Assembly: GCF_014633365.1 (NCBI RefSeq)
Contig: NC_068344.1
Coordinates: 11,609,669 to 11,673,668, forward strand
DNA from: Diospyros lotus
Lineage: Eukaryota; Streptophyta; Magnoliopsida; Ericales; Ebenaceae
DNA: 64,000 nucleotides
Direction of reading: 5' to 3'
Position numbers and translations under genes: made by a program. Each line of letters opens with the position of its first letter. Position 1 is the stretch's first letter. Shown piece by piece: positions 1 to 12,500 of the stretch. Under the pieces are notes generated by a model. The model searched no databases. It was not told the DNA's origin and was given only the letters and a program-made list of their open reading frames with translations.

Positions 1-545
1 CGATTTTTGACATTTTCAGTATGCCAAACCAATTGTGCAGTTTTTTGTCAAACCAGACCGCGCGGTCTAATTTGGTGCGCAGAAACCACACTACAAAATG
101 GGGTGCGGTTTTCGTTGTTTGCCCAAAACATCTAAAATATTAATCCACCCATTTTCGTGGTGCAATTTCCACGGTTTCGTAAATTATTTCATCAATCATT
201 TAGCCCATAAACCAAAATAAATAAAAGATTGTATATAAACAATCTTTATAAACATATTGTTTATATATAAACAATCTGTTTAACAAATAAATAGATTGTT
301 TCATAATTTTTAAAATAAATTATTATTATAAACAAATAAATTATTTCATAATTTGTTTAATTATTACATTATACTTGGGTGGTTCGGTTCAAATCGAACC
401 GAAAAATCCTCAAACTGCAAACCGCACGGTTTGAGGATTTCTCAAACCGTGCTGGACCAACCCTCTCAAAAAATTGCACAGTGCGATGTGGTGCAGTTCG
501 GTTATGTCGATTTTCACGATTTGCCGATTTTTTTGAACACCCCTA
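1..545. mobile_element. hAT-like non-autonomous element, left end outside window
   Basis: The right edge reads ...GAACACCCCTA, which on the other strand is AGGGGTGTTC, a common hAT-type terminus in plants. The sequence just inside (GTGCGGTT/AACCGCAC-rich, with CAATTGTGCAGTTTTTT near base 30) is loosely mirrored by the block at 430-510, as expected for subterminal inverted repeats. The centre (220-350) is AT-rich with repeated ATATAAACAATC. No transposase reading frame is visible. The left terminus and target duplication cannot be checked because the element runs off the window. Confidence 0.45.
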
Positions 546-2197
546 GTAGTCGTCCACGTTGATAGCTTAAGGATGGGCTTAAGTCTCCCCTTGTATTTAT
601 TTGGAATGTAGTACTTGACGAAAAACTAGTTGACACCAGCGTAGTTGCATCCTAATACACGGGTTGTGTTTTTAGGGTCTTTTTGTATTATGCCAAGAGC
701 ATGGAATGACCCTTAGCACATAATTGTTTGGTTGTTTCTTTCGCCCAATGACTTCTACAGGGTAAAAGGAATTAGTAATGCTCTAGAGGTGTTTAATTGT
801 CCATTTTTTGATAGTTGAGGAAAGGTAGATGAATTCAAGACCAGATAGTTGGTGGTAAGACCACCCATGAGTTGGACTACATTAAGAATTTGGTGTACAA
901 TTGAGGTGAGTAAAAGGGCAGTGATTTTACTGGATCTTAAACTCGCAACGAACGCTAACAAGTTGAATATTAAAAAGTTGTTGAGGGGTGGATCGATAAT
1001 GCTCAACAGCCTACTCATGGATGAACACTTGATTGACACCGGTTGGCTAGCAAGGGAAGCAGTGGATGATGTGGCTGGTCCCCACATCCTTTGGAACCTC
1101 AAGGCCCCATTCTCCCAGTGGAGGGAGAAGGAGAGGAAGGGGAAGTTGGTATTGAGGGCGAAGAAGATGCTGAAAACATGGAGGAAGAATACTTGAAATT
1201 GTTGTTGCCATAATATAACAATCAAAACTTGTTTGTCTTAAGGGAAACTAAACTAGTTGATAAAGCTAAGATGGTGAGCGAAATGGGTTGGTTCACTGTT
1301 TAGGTAGGCAGGCAGGCAGGCATACACACGGGGTGAAGCTCGATTCATTGTCCAAGAGAGTAGGTAGAATTCCCTAGAAGTAAGCATGGGGGGGTCACTT
1401 GAAGAAAGATCACTGAAGGGTCTTTGGGGTAAGTCATGTAGGGTTGATTTTCAGGAGAGTTGAGGGTGCCTCTGGATAGGGTTGTCTTGGAGATGGGCTA
1501 GTCTTGGAGCTCCAAAGGGTTTTTCGATCTGCAAAACAAAGAATAGTTAGAAAGCATGTGGACATCTCGTCATGCTGGCTTTTTGATGCCTAAGTTAGGT
1601 GTAGTCATGGTGCGGAAGAGTATGTGGATGCATCATAATGTATGTGGGCTTCGAAAGAGCTTAGACTCTTCGAAAGAGCTAAGGTTAGGACATGTATAGA
1701 TTTGATCTAAGTCTTAGGGTATTGGATTTGGGCCTTGAAGGTGTGGGACCGAGGGGTATTTATAGTCATCCAAGGACTGGGACATGTGGCACTTATGTAT
1801 GAAGGCACTTGGCAAGACACTTCGAGTGAGAGTGTTGGACTTGAAGATTGGTCTTTAGATGTGGGTAGCCCCAAAAAGGGGTTAACTAGGTTATTGAGGG
1901 AACAAATTTGGTTAAGTCGCAAAAGAAAATCTTCCAAAGACCTTCGAAAGGTAGCCTAATGGAAGGACTAAACACGAAAATGACTCAAGCCTTTAGGGAA
2001 GTAGACCATAAAGGGTCCTCAAAAAGCCCAATTTGGTCTTTAAGGGCCTCGCTAAAAGGCAGGCCTTCTAAATGCTTGGACTACCCCCAAGGAAGTTTCC
2101 TTTGAAAGGTACATTCGAAAACCATGCTACAACACTCTAAATTATATTTTTCATAAAATATAAAATTATATATTATTTAATTTTATCACTATTTTTT
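546..2197. other. Unassigned intergenic DNA
   Basis: No gene is supported here. A 115-codon open frame on the plus strand (849-1196) and an overlapping minus frame (755-1225) match no family I recognise and may be decayed transposon coding sequence. There is a short GGCA microsatellite near 1304-1321. A TATA-like stretch (GTATTTATAG, about 1757) sits in a GC-balanced block (1600-2110) that looks like an old LTR, but no partner LTR or target duplication was found. Confidence 0.3.
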
Positions 2198-2575
2198 TGG
2201 GTTAATTATATCAATAATCACTCAACTTTGCATTTTGTTACTGTTTAGTCACTAAACTTTGAAATATTACTTGTTGGTTACTAATATTTCAAAATTGTTA
2301 CTATTTAGTTACTGAACTTTAAAATGTTACCTACTAGTCATTAATATTCAAAATTATTTTTTATCCATCACTCGTTAGTCATTGATTTTTAAGTTCACAA
2401 GTGACAGATAAAAAATACTTTTGAAATATTAGTGATTAATAGGTAATATTTTAAAGTTCAATAACTAAATAGTAATAATTTTAAAATATTAGTAACTAAT
2501 ATGTAATATTTCAAAATTCAGTAATCAAACATTAACAAAATACAAAATTAACTGATTATTAATGTAATTAATTCT
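2198..2575. repeat. Foldback MITE upstream of ALIX
   Basis: The two halves are near-perfect reverse complements. The left arm starts GTTAATTATATCAATAATCA and the right arm, read on the minus strand, starts AATTAATTACATTAATAATCA. Matching blocks (CATTTTGTTA, TTTGAAATATTAC, TTACTATTTAGTTA, TATTTTTTATC) follow in the same order to a centre near 2386. Each arm is about 185 bp. It is non-coding. It ends about 340 bp before the ALIX start codon, so it lies in or next to the promoter. The superfamily is uncertain because the T-rich flanks hide any target duplication. Confidence 0.75.
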
Positions 2576-2912
2576 TTTTTTTACATTATTATCATCGATT
2601 TTCCGCGCCATTAAGAAGATCTCTAAGGGCAAACATGTCATAAAAACGGCCAGTCTGCACCCCGAACTTCCTTCGTGCCTGACTTAGTCGAGAAGTCGGA
2701 AAAAAAATAAAATAAAAAAGGAAGGGATCAATTTGTTATTCGACTTGACTTGCCGCTTGCTTGATAATCCATGAGTTGCAGACCATGAGTCTTGATTCTC
2801 TCGAATTCATCGGCATCATCGTTTCCCCAATTTTCTTCTTCTTCTTCTCATACACAAATTGAATTATTCGATCGCATCGCGTATATACAGTCAATTCGAT
2901 TCACCAATAGTC
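2576..2912 (+). promoter_or_regulatory. ALIX proximal promoter and 5' leader with two small uORFs
   Basis: This is the region between the MITE and the ALIX start. It holds two upstream ATGs: one opens a 5-codon frame (2771-2788), and the next overlaps its stop as ATGA and opens a 25-codon frame (2785-2862) ending before the main start. A TTCTTCTTCTT pyrimidine tract (2831-2848), typical of plant leaders, lies within the second uORF. No convincing TATA box is seen. The transcription start is unknown, so whether the uORFs are transcribed is inference. Confidence 0.4.
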
Positions 2913-3590
2913 ATGGCATCACCGGCGTCGTCATCGGCGGTGGCGAACATCATGCTGGCGATCTACGAGAAGAAGACGGTGGCGGTCGATCTCTACCGCC
3001 CGCTGCGAAACTACATAGTCTTCAACTACTCGGAGCGCGAGGCCCAAAATCTAGAGGACGACCTCCAAACCCTCAACCAAATGCGCTCCGATCTAGACCG
3101 CAGCGCCGCCGACTCCCCCACCGCCCGCCGCGACCTGCTGCAGAGCTACTACCGTGCCCTCTGTGCCGTGGAGTCGCGCTTCCCTATCTCCCCGAGTAAG
3201 GACCACATCAACGCCGTGACTTTCACTTGGCACGACGCCTTCAAGAACAAGCTCAAGGCTTCGCAGCAGAACATCCATCTTGAAAAAGCTGCCGTGCTGT
3301 TCAATTTGGGCGCAGTGAACAGCCAGATCGGGTTATCATTCGATCGGGCTTCAGTTGAGGGGCGGCGGCAGGCTTCGCACTCGTTTATTGCCGCGGCGGG
3401 GGCGTTCGCATTTCTCAGGGATAATGAGTCGGCGAAGGCGTCGATGGGGAGCTCGGCCACCGTGGATTTGTCGGTGGAGTGCGCGGGAATGCTGGAGAGG
3501 CTTATGCTGGCCCAAGCGCAGGAATGTGTTTTTGAGAACACTATCGCCAAGGGGAGTACTCCTGGAGTTTGTTCTAAAATTTCAAGACAG
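2913..3590 (+). CDS. ALIX: ALIX exon 1
   Basis: Codes residues 1-226, the N-terminal half of the BRO1 domain, including the conserved stretch [16 protein letters not shown]. It is markedly more GC-rich than its surroundings. It ends in phase 0 at CAG|GTAAGT, a near-ideal donor. Confidence 0.95.
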
Positions 3591-6500
3591 GTAAGTTTTT
3601 AGCCTATGTTGCTAATGTTGATCACTCTATGGAAAGATTTATGATTTATAGGGTGCTCTTGGAATGTAATTATATATTTCTTCTCTTTATCGACACGACG
3701 ATTTGGAGTTAAAAGAGTATGTCAATATGTCATGGGTTCATCACCAAATATGGGGAATTTAGATAACCACACCAAGAATGCTATCTGCTAAGGTTCTCTG
3801 TAAATTGTGACATTAATGACTGTATTAGGCAGTTACTAATACAGGCGTGCATGTAGCCAGTTTGTGCCATTCCCCCGGGTTTTGTGGCACAATGGCTAAC
3901 CATTACCAAGCAGAGGTATTGGTGTTGATTAGTACAAGATGAGACAGATATCCTACGTGTTATGTATATAGTGCAATGGTTTTAATATGCCAAAAAGTTT
4001 AGGTATATGCTTAGTAGGCTTCATCATAAATAGGATAGAATTTTGTTTAAATTCATCCCCGAGTCTATAAAATTGTTCCTATGATCACTGTGCCAAATCT
4101 AGAATTTTCTTGAGGATGTTAGGAGATGCCACTTGTAGTAATTATATACTGCTTGACATTGGAATTATATGACCAGGTAATTATGCCGGAACTATAATGC
4201 TTTGACATGATTACAGGTCGGGATCTACTATGAGGAAGCTTTAGCAGCATTAAATGTTACACCTCTCAAAGATCATTTTGACAAGACATGGTTAAGCCAT
4301 GTTCAGCTAAAGGCAGCCTTGTTTTATGCTGAGGCGTGCTATAGGTATGGTTTAGAGCTGCATGAGAAAGAGGAGATTGCTGAGGAAATTGCTCGTCTGA
4401 AGAGTGGGATTAATGCTTTGTCTGAAGCCAAGAAACCATCCTCAAAGGGTGCTGCACAACAGCTTTTGGATGCAATGAATAAATTGGAAGGCAATTTAAA
4501 CCGTAACCTGGAGAGGGCTGTGAAGGAGAATGACCGAGTTTACCTGATGAGGGTTCCTCCCATCAGTTCTCTACCTCCTCTTCCAGCATTTTCTATGGTT
4601 AAACCTATCCCAATGAATGACCTACTGGATGCAAGCAAAGAAAAAATGTTTGCAAGTCTTGTCCCTGATAGCAGTGCCAAAGCTCTTTCTCGATACACTG
4701 AAATGGTTGATGATATCATAAGAACACAAGCTGAAAAATTGCAGCAAGGGAGTGAAATTGCACGAGTGAGGCTCAGGGAAATGGACTTGCCAGATTCTAT
4801 TCTTGCTTTGGAAGGAAACTTCAGCCTGCCAACAGCTCTTAAAGAAGATGTTGAGGCAGTTCAAATTAGTGGGGGACCTGCAGGGTTAGAAGCTGAGGTA
4901 CAACAACTTAGAGATTTGAGGAGGGTGAATCAGGAATTGCTTGTCCAGACCGAGGAGCTCTTGCAGAAAGAAGCAACAGAAGATGCACAATTTAGAAGCC
5001 AATTCGGGGTGCGGTGGACTAGGCCTCAATCCAGTACTTTAACAAAAAACTTGCAGGACAGGTTAAATAGATTTGCAGGAAATCTGAAGCAAGCTGCAGA
5101 TAGTGATGCCCGGATTGAGCGTTCTGTGAGGGATCATTCCATTCTCATGTCAATCCTTGACCGGCGCCCGGTATGTCTTTTTACAAGGATTGGTGCACTC
5201 TTTCCTTTGTGTAATTAGTTAAGGCACCGGCTTTTCATGGTCTTTGGCTTATAATGATATCTTTGTTTCTGTGAGTTCTATGAATTTAACCAACTTGTTT
5301 GATTGGCTTAAAGGATGTCTCATATGCCTCCTAATAGGATTTCGAAAGCATTATTTGAATTTAGTTTCTGGTCCTGTCTAAGGAGAGTATTAGAAGAGAT
5401 TCTAATTTCTTTCTTTATGCACACATTTGTTTCATGGAAAATTTATGGCTGTGCTTCTTGGTGGTTCCTCCTCTTCTATATTTTCATATGCCAATTTGTG
5501 TTGTTGCTAGGAGGAAGTTGTGGACATTCAAGTAGTTGTTTGTTTCAATTTATTTATAATTTTCTTCTTGGTATAAGGCTTGTTTACTTAGTTTATTGTT
5601 GGGGTTTGTAACTAGCTAATTCACTTAATTTATTCTCAATGTTCTGGCTTGTTTTGGTTTTGGCATTTCTGACTTCTGTGTCATCCTTTCCTTTTTATCC
5701 CTTCATGATGAAATCCTTATAGATTTCTAAGTATGTTGAATCTAAATTTCTCATTCTCTTCATTTCCTATGGGTACTGATATGCACTTGGCTCCACACAG
5801 ATAGAATCTGCCCTGCCTACACTGGCAAGGCCTATAATGTCTTTGGATGCTAATGAAGATGCTATAGTGGGGGCACTGAAGCAGAGCTTGGTAATTTGAT
5901 CTTTTCATTCTATTAAATGCATGCTTGTTTTGTGAATTTGTAGCTGAGTTTCCTGCCATTCTATTAAATTCATGCTTGTTTTGAGGTTAGTACTAAGTTA
6001 ATTACTGAATAATCCACCCCCCCCCCCCCCAAAAAAAAAAAAAAAAGTGCCTGGCAAAAACAAAAGGGAAGAACTATATTCTATTGATTCTTTTAAGGAT
6101 TAACCTTATTTACACGTATAAATACTTTTCTGGTATTCAAATTTCTGAAACAGTTATGTTGTTCCAGTTGTCAAGATCCAGTCCTTTTATTGCCATCAAG
6201 TGCATCAATTACTTATTTTTAGGGTTATCCTGCTATTTTCAGGACTTCAGTTATAATCCATAGCCTTGCATGCTGATATGCTGATGTAGGGTTAAGTTGT
6301 TCCCATATGATTTTTATATTTATTTATAATGGGAACTAAATGCAATGTTCAATTGTTGGTATATGTTGAAATTTAAATGGTGGAATAAGGGGCAAAAGTT
6401 TCTTAGCTTCTTAAAATGCAAGCTGAAAGTTTTAGAACTTGGAGGATGAGGAATTAGCCATTTGTGATGTGGAATCTTTTTCTTGGATGAAAATTGTAAA

Positions 6501-9500
6501 GAGTTAAGGAAAGACTACTCTTAACACTGTCTGTAACTCTTTTGTTTTCCTGATGTGGTAAAAGAATGTCCAAGAAATGCTGGACAGTATATGAATGCTG
6601 GATTTGTTTTGCTAGTTTTATAACAATCGTCGAAACTATGATTACTTATCAGAGTTCTGTCAGTTAAAGATGTCTAATTCACTACATTACTCCGATAAAT
6701 GTGTACAGAAAGTAATGTTGTCAAGAATTAGGAGAAAATAAACCTTCCGTCTTACATTACTCACGGGTTAGAGCTTGATTTATACAAGGCTCTTTACATG
6801 ATTTAGAAAGATACTAAACTTAGCTTAGGAAAGGATTCTAAATCTAGATTTAGGAACTATACAGATTTAGGATACAAACAAATTAGGAAACATATGCTAA
6901 TCTATAAGATACAATTCTACTTTTAGAAAACATAGACAATCAATCAATCACCAATCAATTAACCAATGATTAGAACCTTCCATTAATACCAGCCGCCATC
7001 TTTCCCAGGCTAGAAACCAAACCCTAGCTGTCATCATCTGATGGAAACCCTATTTGCCGACAAATGTTATAATAAAAATGGATTTGTACGGACTAGTGCA
7101 TCAACAGTTTTAAATAGAAGGAAACCTGTAATTTTGCTACTCTATTATTTTTTTGAAATATCATTTTATTTATGATATGGATCAATGAAAACTAAACATT
7201 GTACTTATACTGTACATCAAAATTTGTTATCTGGTATAATCATATGTAAATGCAAAACTTGTTGGTGCATACTATAGTTATATTTATTTGTCATTAAGAG
7301 CTAAAAAACAAAATTTTTAGTGTTATATTTATCTTTTCTTTTGCCAATGTGAAATCGGTAGCTATATTGAAAATGATTCCATTGATAATACTTTCATTGG
7401 ATTGAAAACAATATATAGACAGAGAGAAGCAAGGATTAAGGAGTTAGTTTGGAAATAATTGACTCCTTAATCTCTAAACTAGGAAATGATAGAAAAGAGG
7501 AAACAAGCTGAGAAAGGAAATACTGAAAAGGGAAACAGAAATAATCTTTCCGATCTGATTTGAATCTTCTGATCTTTCAACACTTCTCCTCAAGTTGGTG
7601 AATAGATATCTATTATTCCCAGCTTGCTAACATATGACTCAAAGTTTGACTTCAATAGAACTTTTGTAGGAAGGTCAGCCTCTTGCAACTTTGTTGGCAC
7701 ATAATGCAAGGTGAAGGTCCCATTGTCAATTTCTGACTTGATGGAGTTTCTATCAATTCTCACATGCTTCATCCTATCGTATTGAATAGGATAATGAACT
7801 ATGCTGATGGCATATTTGCTATCATTGTATAACTACATAGGTTCTTCCATTGGAATAGATAGGTCTTGAAGTAACCGACTAATCTAAATTAGTTCACACT
7901 CCTTGAGCAATTGACTTGTATTCAGCCTCAACACTACTACTTGCAATGACTGTCTGTTTCTTGCTTCTTTAGGTCACCACATTTCCCCATACTTTTGTGC
8001 AATACCCAATAGTAGATTTTGTGTCTTCAACTGAACATCAATCTACACCTGCATAGCACTCAACACTCCATTGGTTCATTTTTCTTGAATAGTAAACCCT
8101 TCCCTAGAGTACTCTTTAGGTCACGAAGAATCTAACTCATTGCTTCCAAATGTGTCTTTGTGGGAGCATGCATGAACTGATTTATCACATTGACATTGTA
8201 AGCAATATCGGGTTTGGTGAGAGATAAGTAGATCATCTTCCCCACTAGGTGTTGATATCTCTCTCTTTCAACTGGTGGATCCTCTTCGGTAATTTTGTGC
8301 TTCCAATTTTGGTCTAGGGGTGTCCATGTAGGTTGGCACCCCACTTTCCCTATCTCTTTCAGTAGGTCAAGGGTGTACTTTTTTTGGGAAATAAAAATGC
8401 CTTTCTTATTCCTAGCAATTTCCATCCCAAGAAAGTATTGTAGGTGCCCAAGGTCTTTTACTTTAAATTCTGCCTGCAACTGACCTTTAAGTTTGACAAT
8501 TTCTTGTGTGTCATCCCCAGTAATCACCATATCATCTACATAGACTATTAAGTATAGTCCTTCTTTCAGCCTTAAGACTTTTTTATAAAAAAGAGTATGG
8601 TTAGCCTGACTTTGAGTGTAACTGAATTGCTTCATAGCTGTACCAAACCGAGTAAACCACACATTAGGGGGTTATTTCAGTCCATATAAGGATTTTCTCA
8701 GTTTACACACCATGCCTGCTCTGTTCTTTTCGAACTCAGGAGGAAGTTCCATATATACCTCTTCTTCCAAGCTTCCATTCAAGAATGCATTCTTTACATC
8801 TATTTAGTGTAAATCCCACCCCAGATTGGCAGCAAGAGAAATAAGGACTCTAATGGAATTCAACTTTGCAACAGAAGCAAACGTTTCCTTGTAATCTATA
8901 CTATAAGTTTTAGTGTATTCCTGAGCAACCAGTCTTGCCTTGTATTTGTCTATATTCTCATCACATTTAGTTTTGTGGTAAAGATCCACTTACACCCAAC
9001 AACCTTCTTTCCTTCTGGTTGAGGAACAATATCCCAAGTCTTGTTCTCATTCAATGCTATCATTTCATCCATTACAACTACTCTCCACTTTTGATCTTGG
9101 AGAGCTCCATACATGAAAAAGAAAAAACTGTTGGAAGTTTTATGAGAGGAAAGAACTTCCATAATCTCATTGATCTGAGGGCTACAATATATATGTACAC
9201 AATCTCCTAAAACATAGGAATAGATTACAACAACATATTCCAGATTAGTGTTTATTTGAATTAGGATTGACTTATTTGGTTTTAAAGTAGCCTTATCCTT
9301 TCTTTTTTTTATCTTCTTAGTTCGAACTCTCCATCTTTTTCCATATAAATCTTCATCTTCTTCTCTTCTTATCTTCTTGTTTATAGCTTGTAATTTCTCC
9401 TTTATCTTCTCTAACACTCCCCCTCAAGCTGGTGACCCTTTCTTCTGTATTGTTTTAGTGAGAATATCTGCCTCCTGAAACGCAGTAGGAATATAAGCAA

Positions 9501-12500
9501 GATTTATATATTCTCTATCAATTTCTTCCTTGAGAAAATGTCGGCTAATTCTTACATGTTTCATCTGGTCACGTTGTATTGAATTATTCACAATATTAGT
9601 TGCCGACTTACTGTCACTATGGTGCCTTTTTGGAGAGGATATTGGTATGTGTAGGTCTTCCATTATTTTCTCCACCCAAATTACCTCATATATGACTTGA
9701 GCAATAGCTTTATATTCTGCTTTTGCACTATTACATGCCACTATTGGTTGCTGCTTGCTTCTCCACGTTACCAAATTACCCCATAGTTTAGTGCAATATC
9801 TGAATGTAGATCTACTGTCTTCAATAGAACTAGCTCAATCAGCATCTACAAATGCACTAATCCCTCTGTCTTGACTCTTCTTAAACAAAAGTCCTTTCCC
9901 AAGTGTTCGCTTAAGGTACTTGAGGATGTGACGTGCGACCTCAAGATGTCTTTTTGTAGGTGAATGCATGAACTGACTAACTATGCTTACAACATATGCA
10001 ATGTTAGGACGTGTGAATGATAAATAGATTAACTTACCCACCAAGCATTGATATCTTCCTTTGTCCACTTGGTACTTTCTTCTGTTATCTTCTTTATTTT
10101 TCCAATTAGGTTCTAATGAAGTACTAGTAGGTTTACACTGGAGTTTACTAGTTTCCTTCAGCAAGTCTATTTTGTACTTCCTTTGAGATATAAAAATTCC
10201 TTCCTTGTTCTAGCTACTTCCATCCCAAGGAATTATCTCAATTCTCCTAAGTCTTTTACTTCAAATGCAGTCCTTAGTTGCCTTTTGAGATTTTCAATTT
10301 CCAGAATGTTATCCCTTGTGATGATAATGCCGTCCACATATATAATAAGGATTGTTTTCCTTCCATCTGCTTCAAGTTTTATGAATAAGGTATGGTTTGT
10401 CTTCCCTTGTTTGTATCCCAGCTTAGTTAGAGTATCATTAAACCGCTTGAACCAGACTCTTAGAGACTGCTTGAGACCATATAGTGACTTTTTTAATTTG
10501 CATACCTTCTCTTTTGTGTTCTCTGTCTCAAAATCTAGGGGTATTCTCATATAAATCTCTTCTTCTAACTCCCCATTTAAGAATGCATTCTTGATATCCA
10601 GCTGGTGCAATTTCCAATTTAGATTGACAGCCAGTGAAAGTAAAACTCGAATAGAATTAAACTTGGCCACCGGAACAAAAGTTTCCTCATAATCTAGTCC
10701 TTAGGTTTGGGTAAACCCTTGGACTACTAGTCGAGTGTTGTACATGTCAATGCTTTCATTTGACTTGTACTTTACTGTAAAGACCTATTTGCTGCCAACA
10801 ATTTTCTTCCCATCAAGTAGGTTAACAATATCCCAAGTTTCATTAGCTTCTAAAGCCTACCTTTCATCCATAACTGTTGCCTTTCATTTCTCATCTTGTA
10901 ATGCATGATATATATCCATAGAATATGCCCTCCTACCATGGTAAAGAATTGTTGCCATGGCAAACACTTCTTTGATTGAAGGCAATGGCTTTATCCCAAG
11001 AATATGCCCTCTAACTTCATCTAGTTCTTTGTTAAACCCCTGAAGAAAATAAAAAACTCTCTTTCTCCAATATTTGGTTATATAGTACACCATCATCGAA
11101 ACACTTCCATTTAATTGTATAGAACAAATCCATTTCTTGCCATAACTCAATCAAAATGTTGAAGTATTCGGTGACGGACATATTTCCTTGCCAAGTACTA
11201 TGAAGGGCAAAACAAATTTCAAAGCATTGGGCAGAATTTTGGAGATTAGAGTACATTTATTAAACTGTTGTCCAGATCTCATGGGTTGTGTTGAAGAATA
11301 GGCAGGTCTTGCCGATTTTCAATTCCATAGAGTTGATCAGCCACGCCATAACTATGGAATTTTCAGCCTCCCACGTCTTGTATGCCGGATCAGTTTTAGG
11401 TGGAGTAGCAGTTTCACCTATGGTTGTTAAACTCCCGATTTTATGAGTACGATTTTACAATTTTTTGCACTGAAAACCCTTACGATTTTACGATTTTGAA
11501 GTTGAATCGCACTCGATTTTACGATTTTACATGTCGAAGACCCTCTTACGATTTTACGATTTTAACAACCTTTCACCTGTTAAGTAACCCATCTTCCCTT
11601 TCCCTTTGATTGCTAGAAGAATCAATTGGAACCACTCAAAGAAGTTCAACCCATTTAGTTTGTGTTGGGTGATTTGAATGGAGGGATTAAAGTTAGAGAT
11701 CTGGAGGTTTGGAATCGAATGAATAAAATTCGCTGGATTGGAAGAACTGATTGGATTAGGGTTCAGGGTATGATTGGACGACAAGGTGTTCACAAACTCC
11801 ATGTTGGTCGGTGATGAAGGGATGCCCGCCATGAAGCCGAATCTAGTTTTCACCTGGCAGTGGATGGCAACGTTGGATGGCTAGTCTAGATGGCTAGGGT
11901 TGATCGTAGCGATGTTGGATGGCTGGCCTGGGTGGCTTGGCTTGATTGTTGTGGCGTTGGACGACTAGGGTTGATTAGAACCTAGATGGCTAGGGTTTAT
12001 CGCAGCTGAACTCTGATACAATGAAATCAGTAGCTATATTGAAAATGATTCCACCGATAATACATTCATTGGATTGAAAACAATATATAGACAGAGAGAA
12101 GCAAGGATTAAGGAGTTAATTTGGAAACAATTGACTCCTCAATCTCTAAACTAGGAAATGATAGAAAAGAGGAAACAAACTGAGAGAGGAAATACTGAAA
12201 AAGGAAACAGAAATAATCTTTCCGATCTGATTTGAATCTTCCAATCTTCCAACACAATGTATGAAATGATTGACGAAAAACTCCATATGAAGATTTGTAT
12301 CCTCTTCACTGAATTTTTACTTAAAAACTTTATAAAAATTAAATTAATGGCCTAAAATTTACAGTAAATTTCAACTTTGGCATCTGATATTTAGCTCTAT
12401 CTAGTGGTATTCAAGGAAGGATAGTACATCATGCCACTTGGATATGCATTATTATTATTTTTGTATAAGTTTTTAGTGAGCTATATGCTATGGTACCCAT

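Larger units (their letters stand above)
7345..12259 (-). mobile_element. Chimeric Ty1/Copia element in ALIX intron 3
   Basis: Two 233-bp direct LTRs (7350-7582 and 12022-12254) are flanked by the perfect 5-bp duplication CAATG (7345-7349, 12255-12259). A tRNA-Met-type primer site lies next to the right LTR and a purine tract next to the left LTR, so the element reads on the minus strand, antisense to ALIX. Internally it is LTR, gag, an RT/RNase H copy, an internal purine tract with an LTR-like start, a second diverged RT/RNase H copy, then LTR. Protease and integrase are missing. All frames are broken, so it cannot be autonomous. Confidence 0.9.

Noticed and set aside
849..1196. 115-codon gene
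   Set aside because: No recognisable domain, and the opposite strand is equally open. Kept only as a note in the unassigned region.
2859..2912. 18-codon N-terminal extension of ALIX
   Set aside because: It begins at TTG, not ATG, so the frame extension is not a normal start. ATG 2913 is used.
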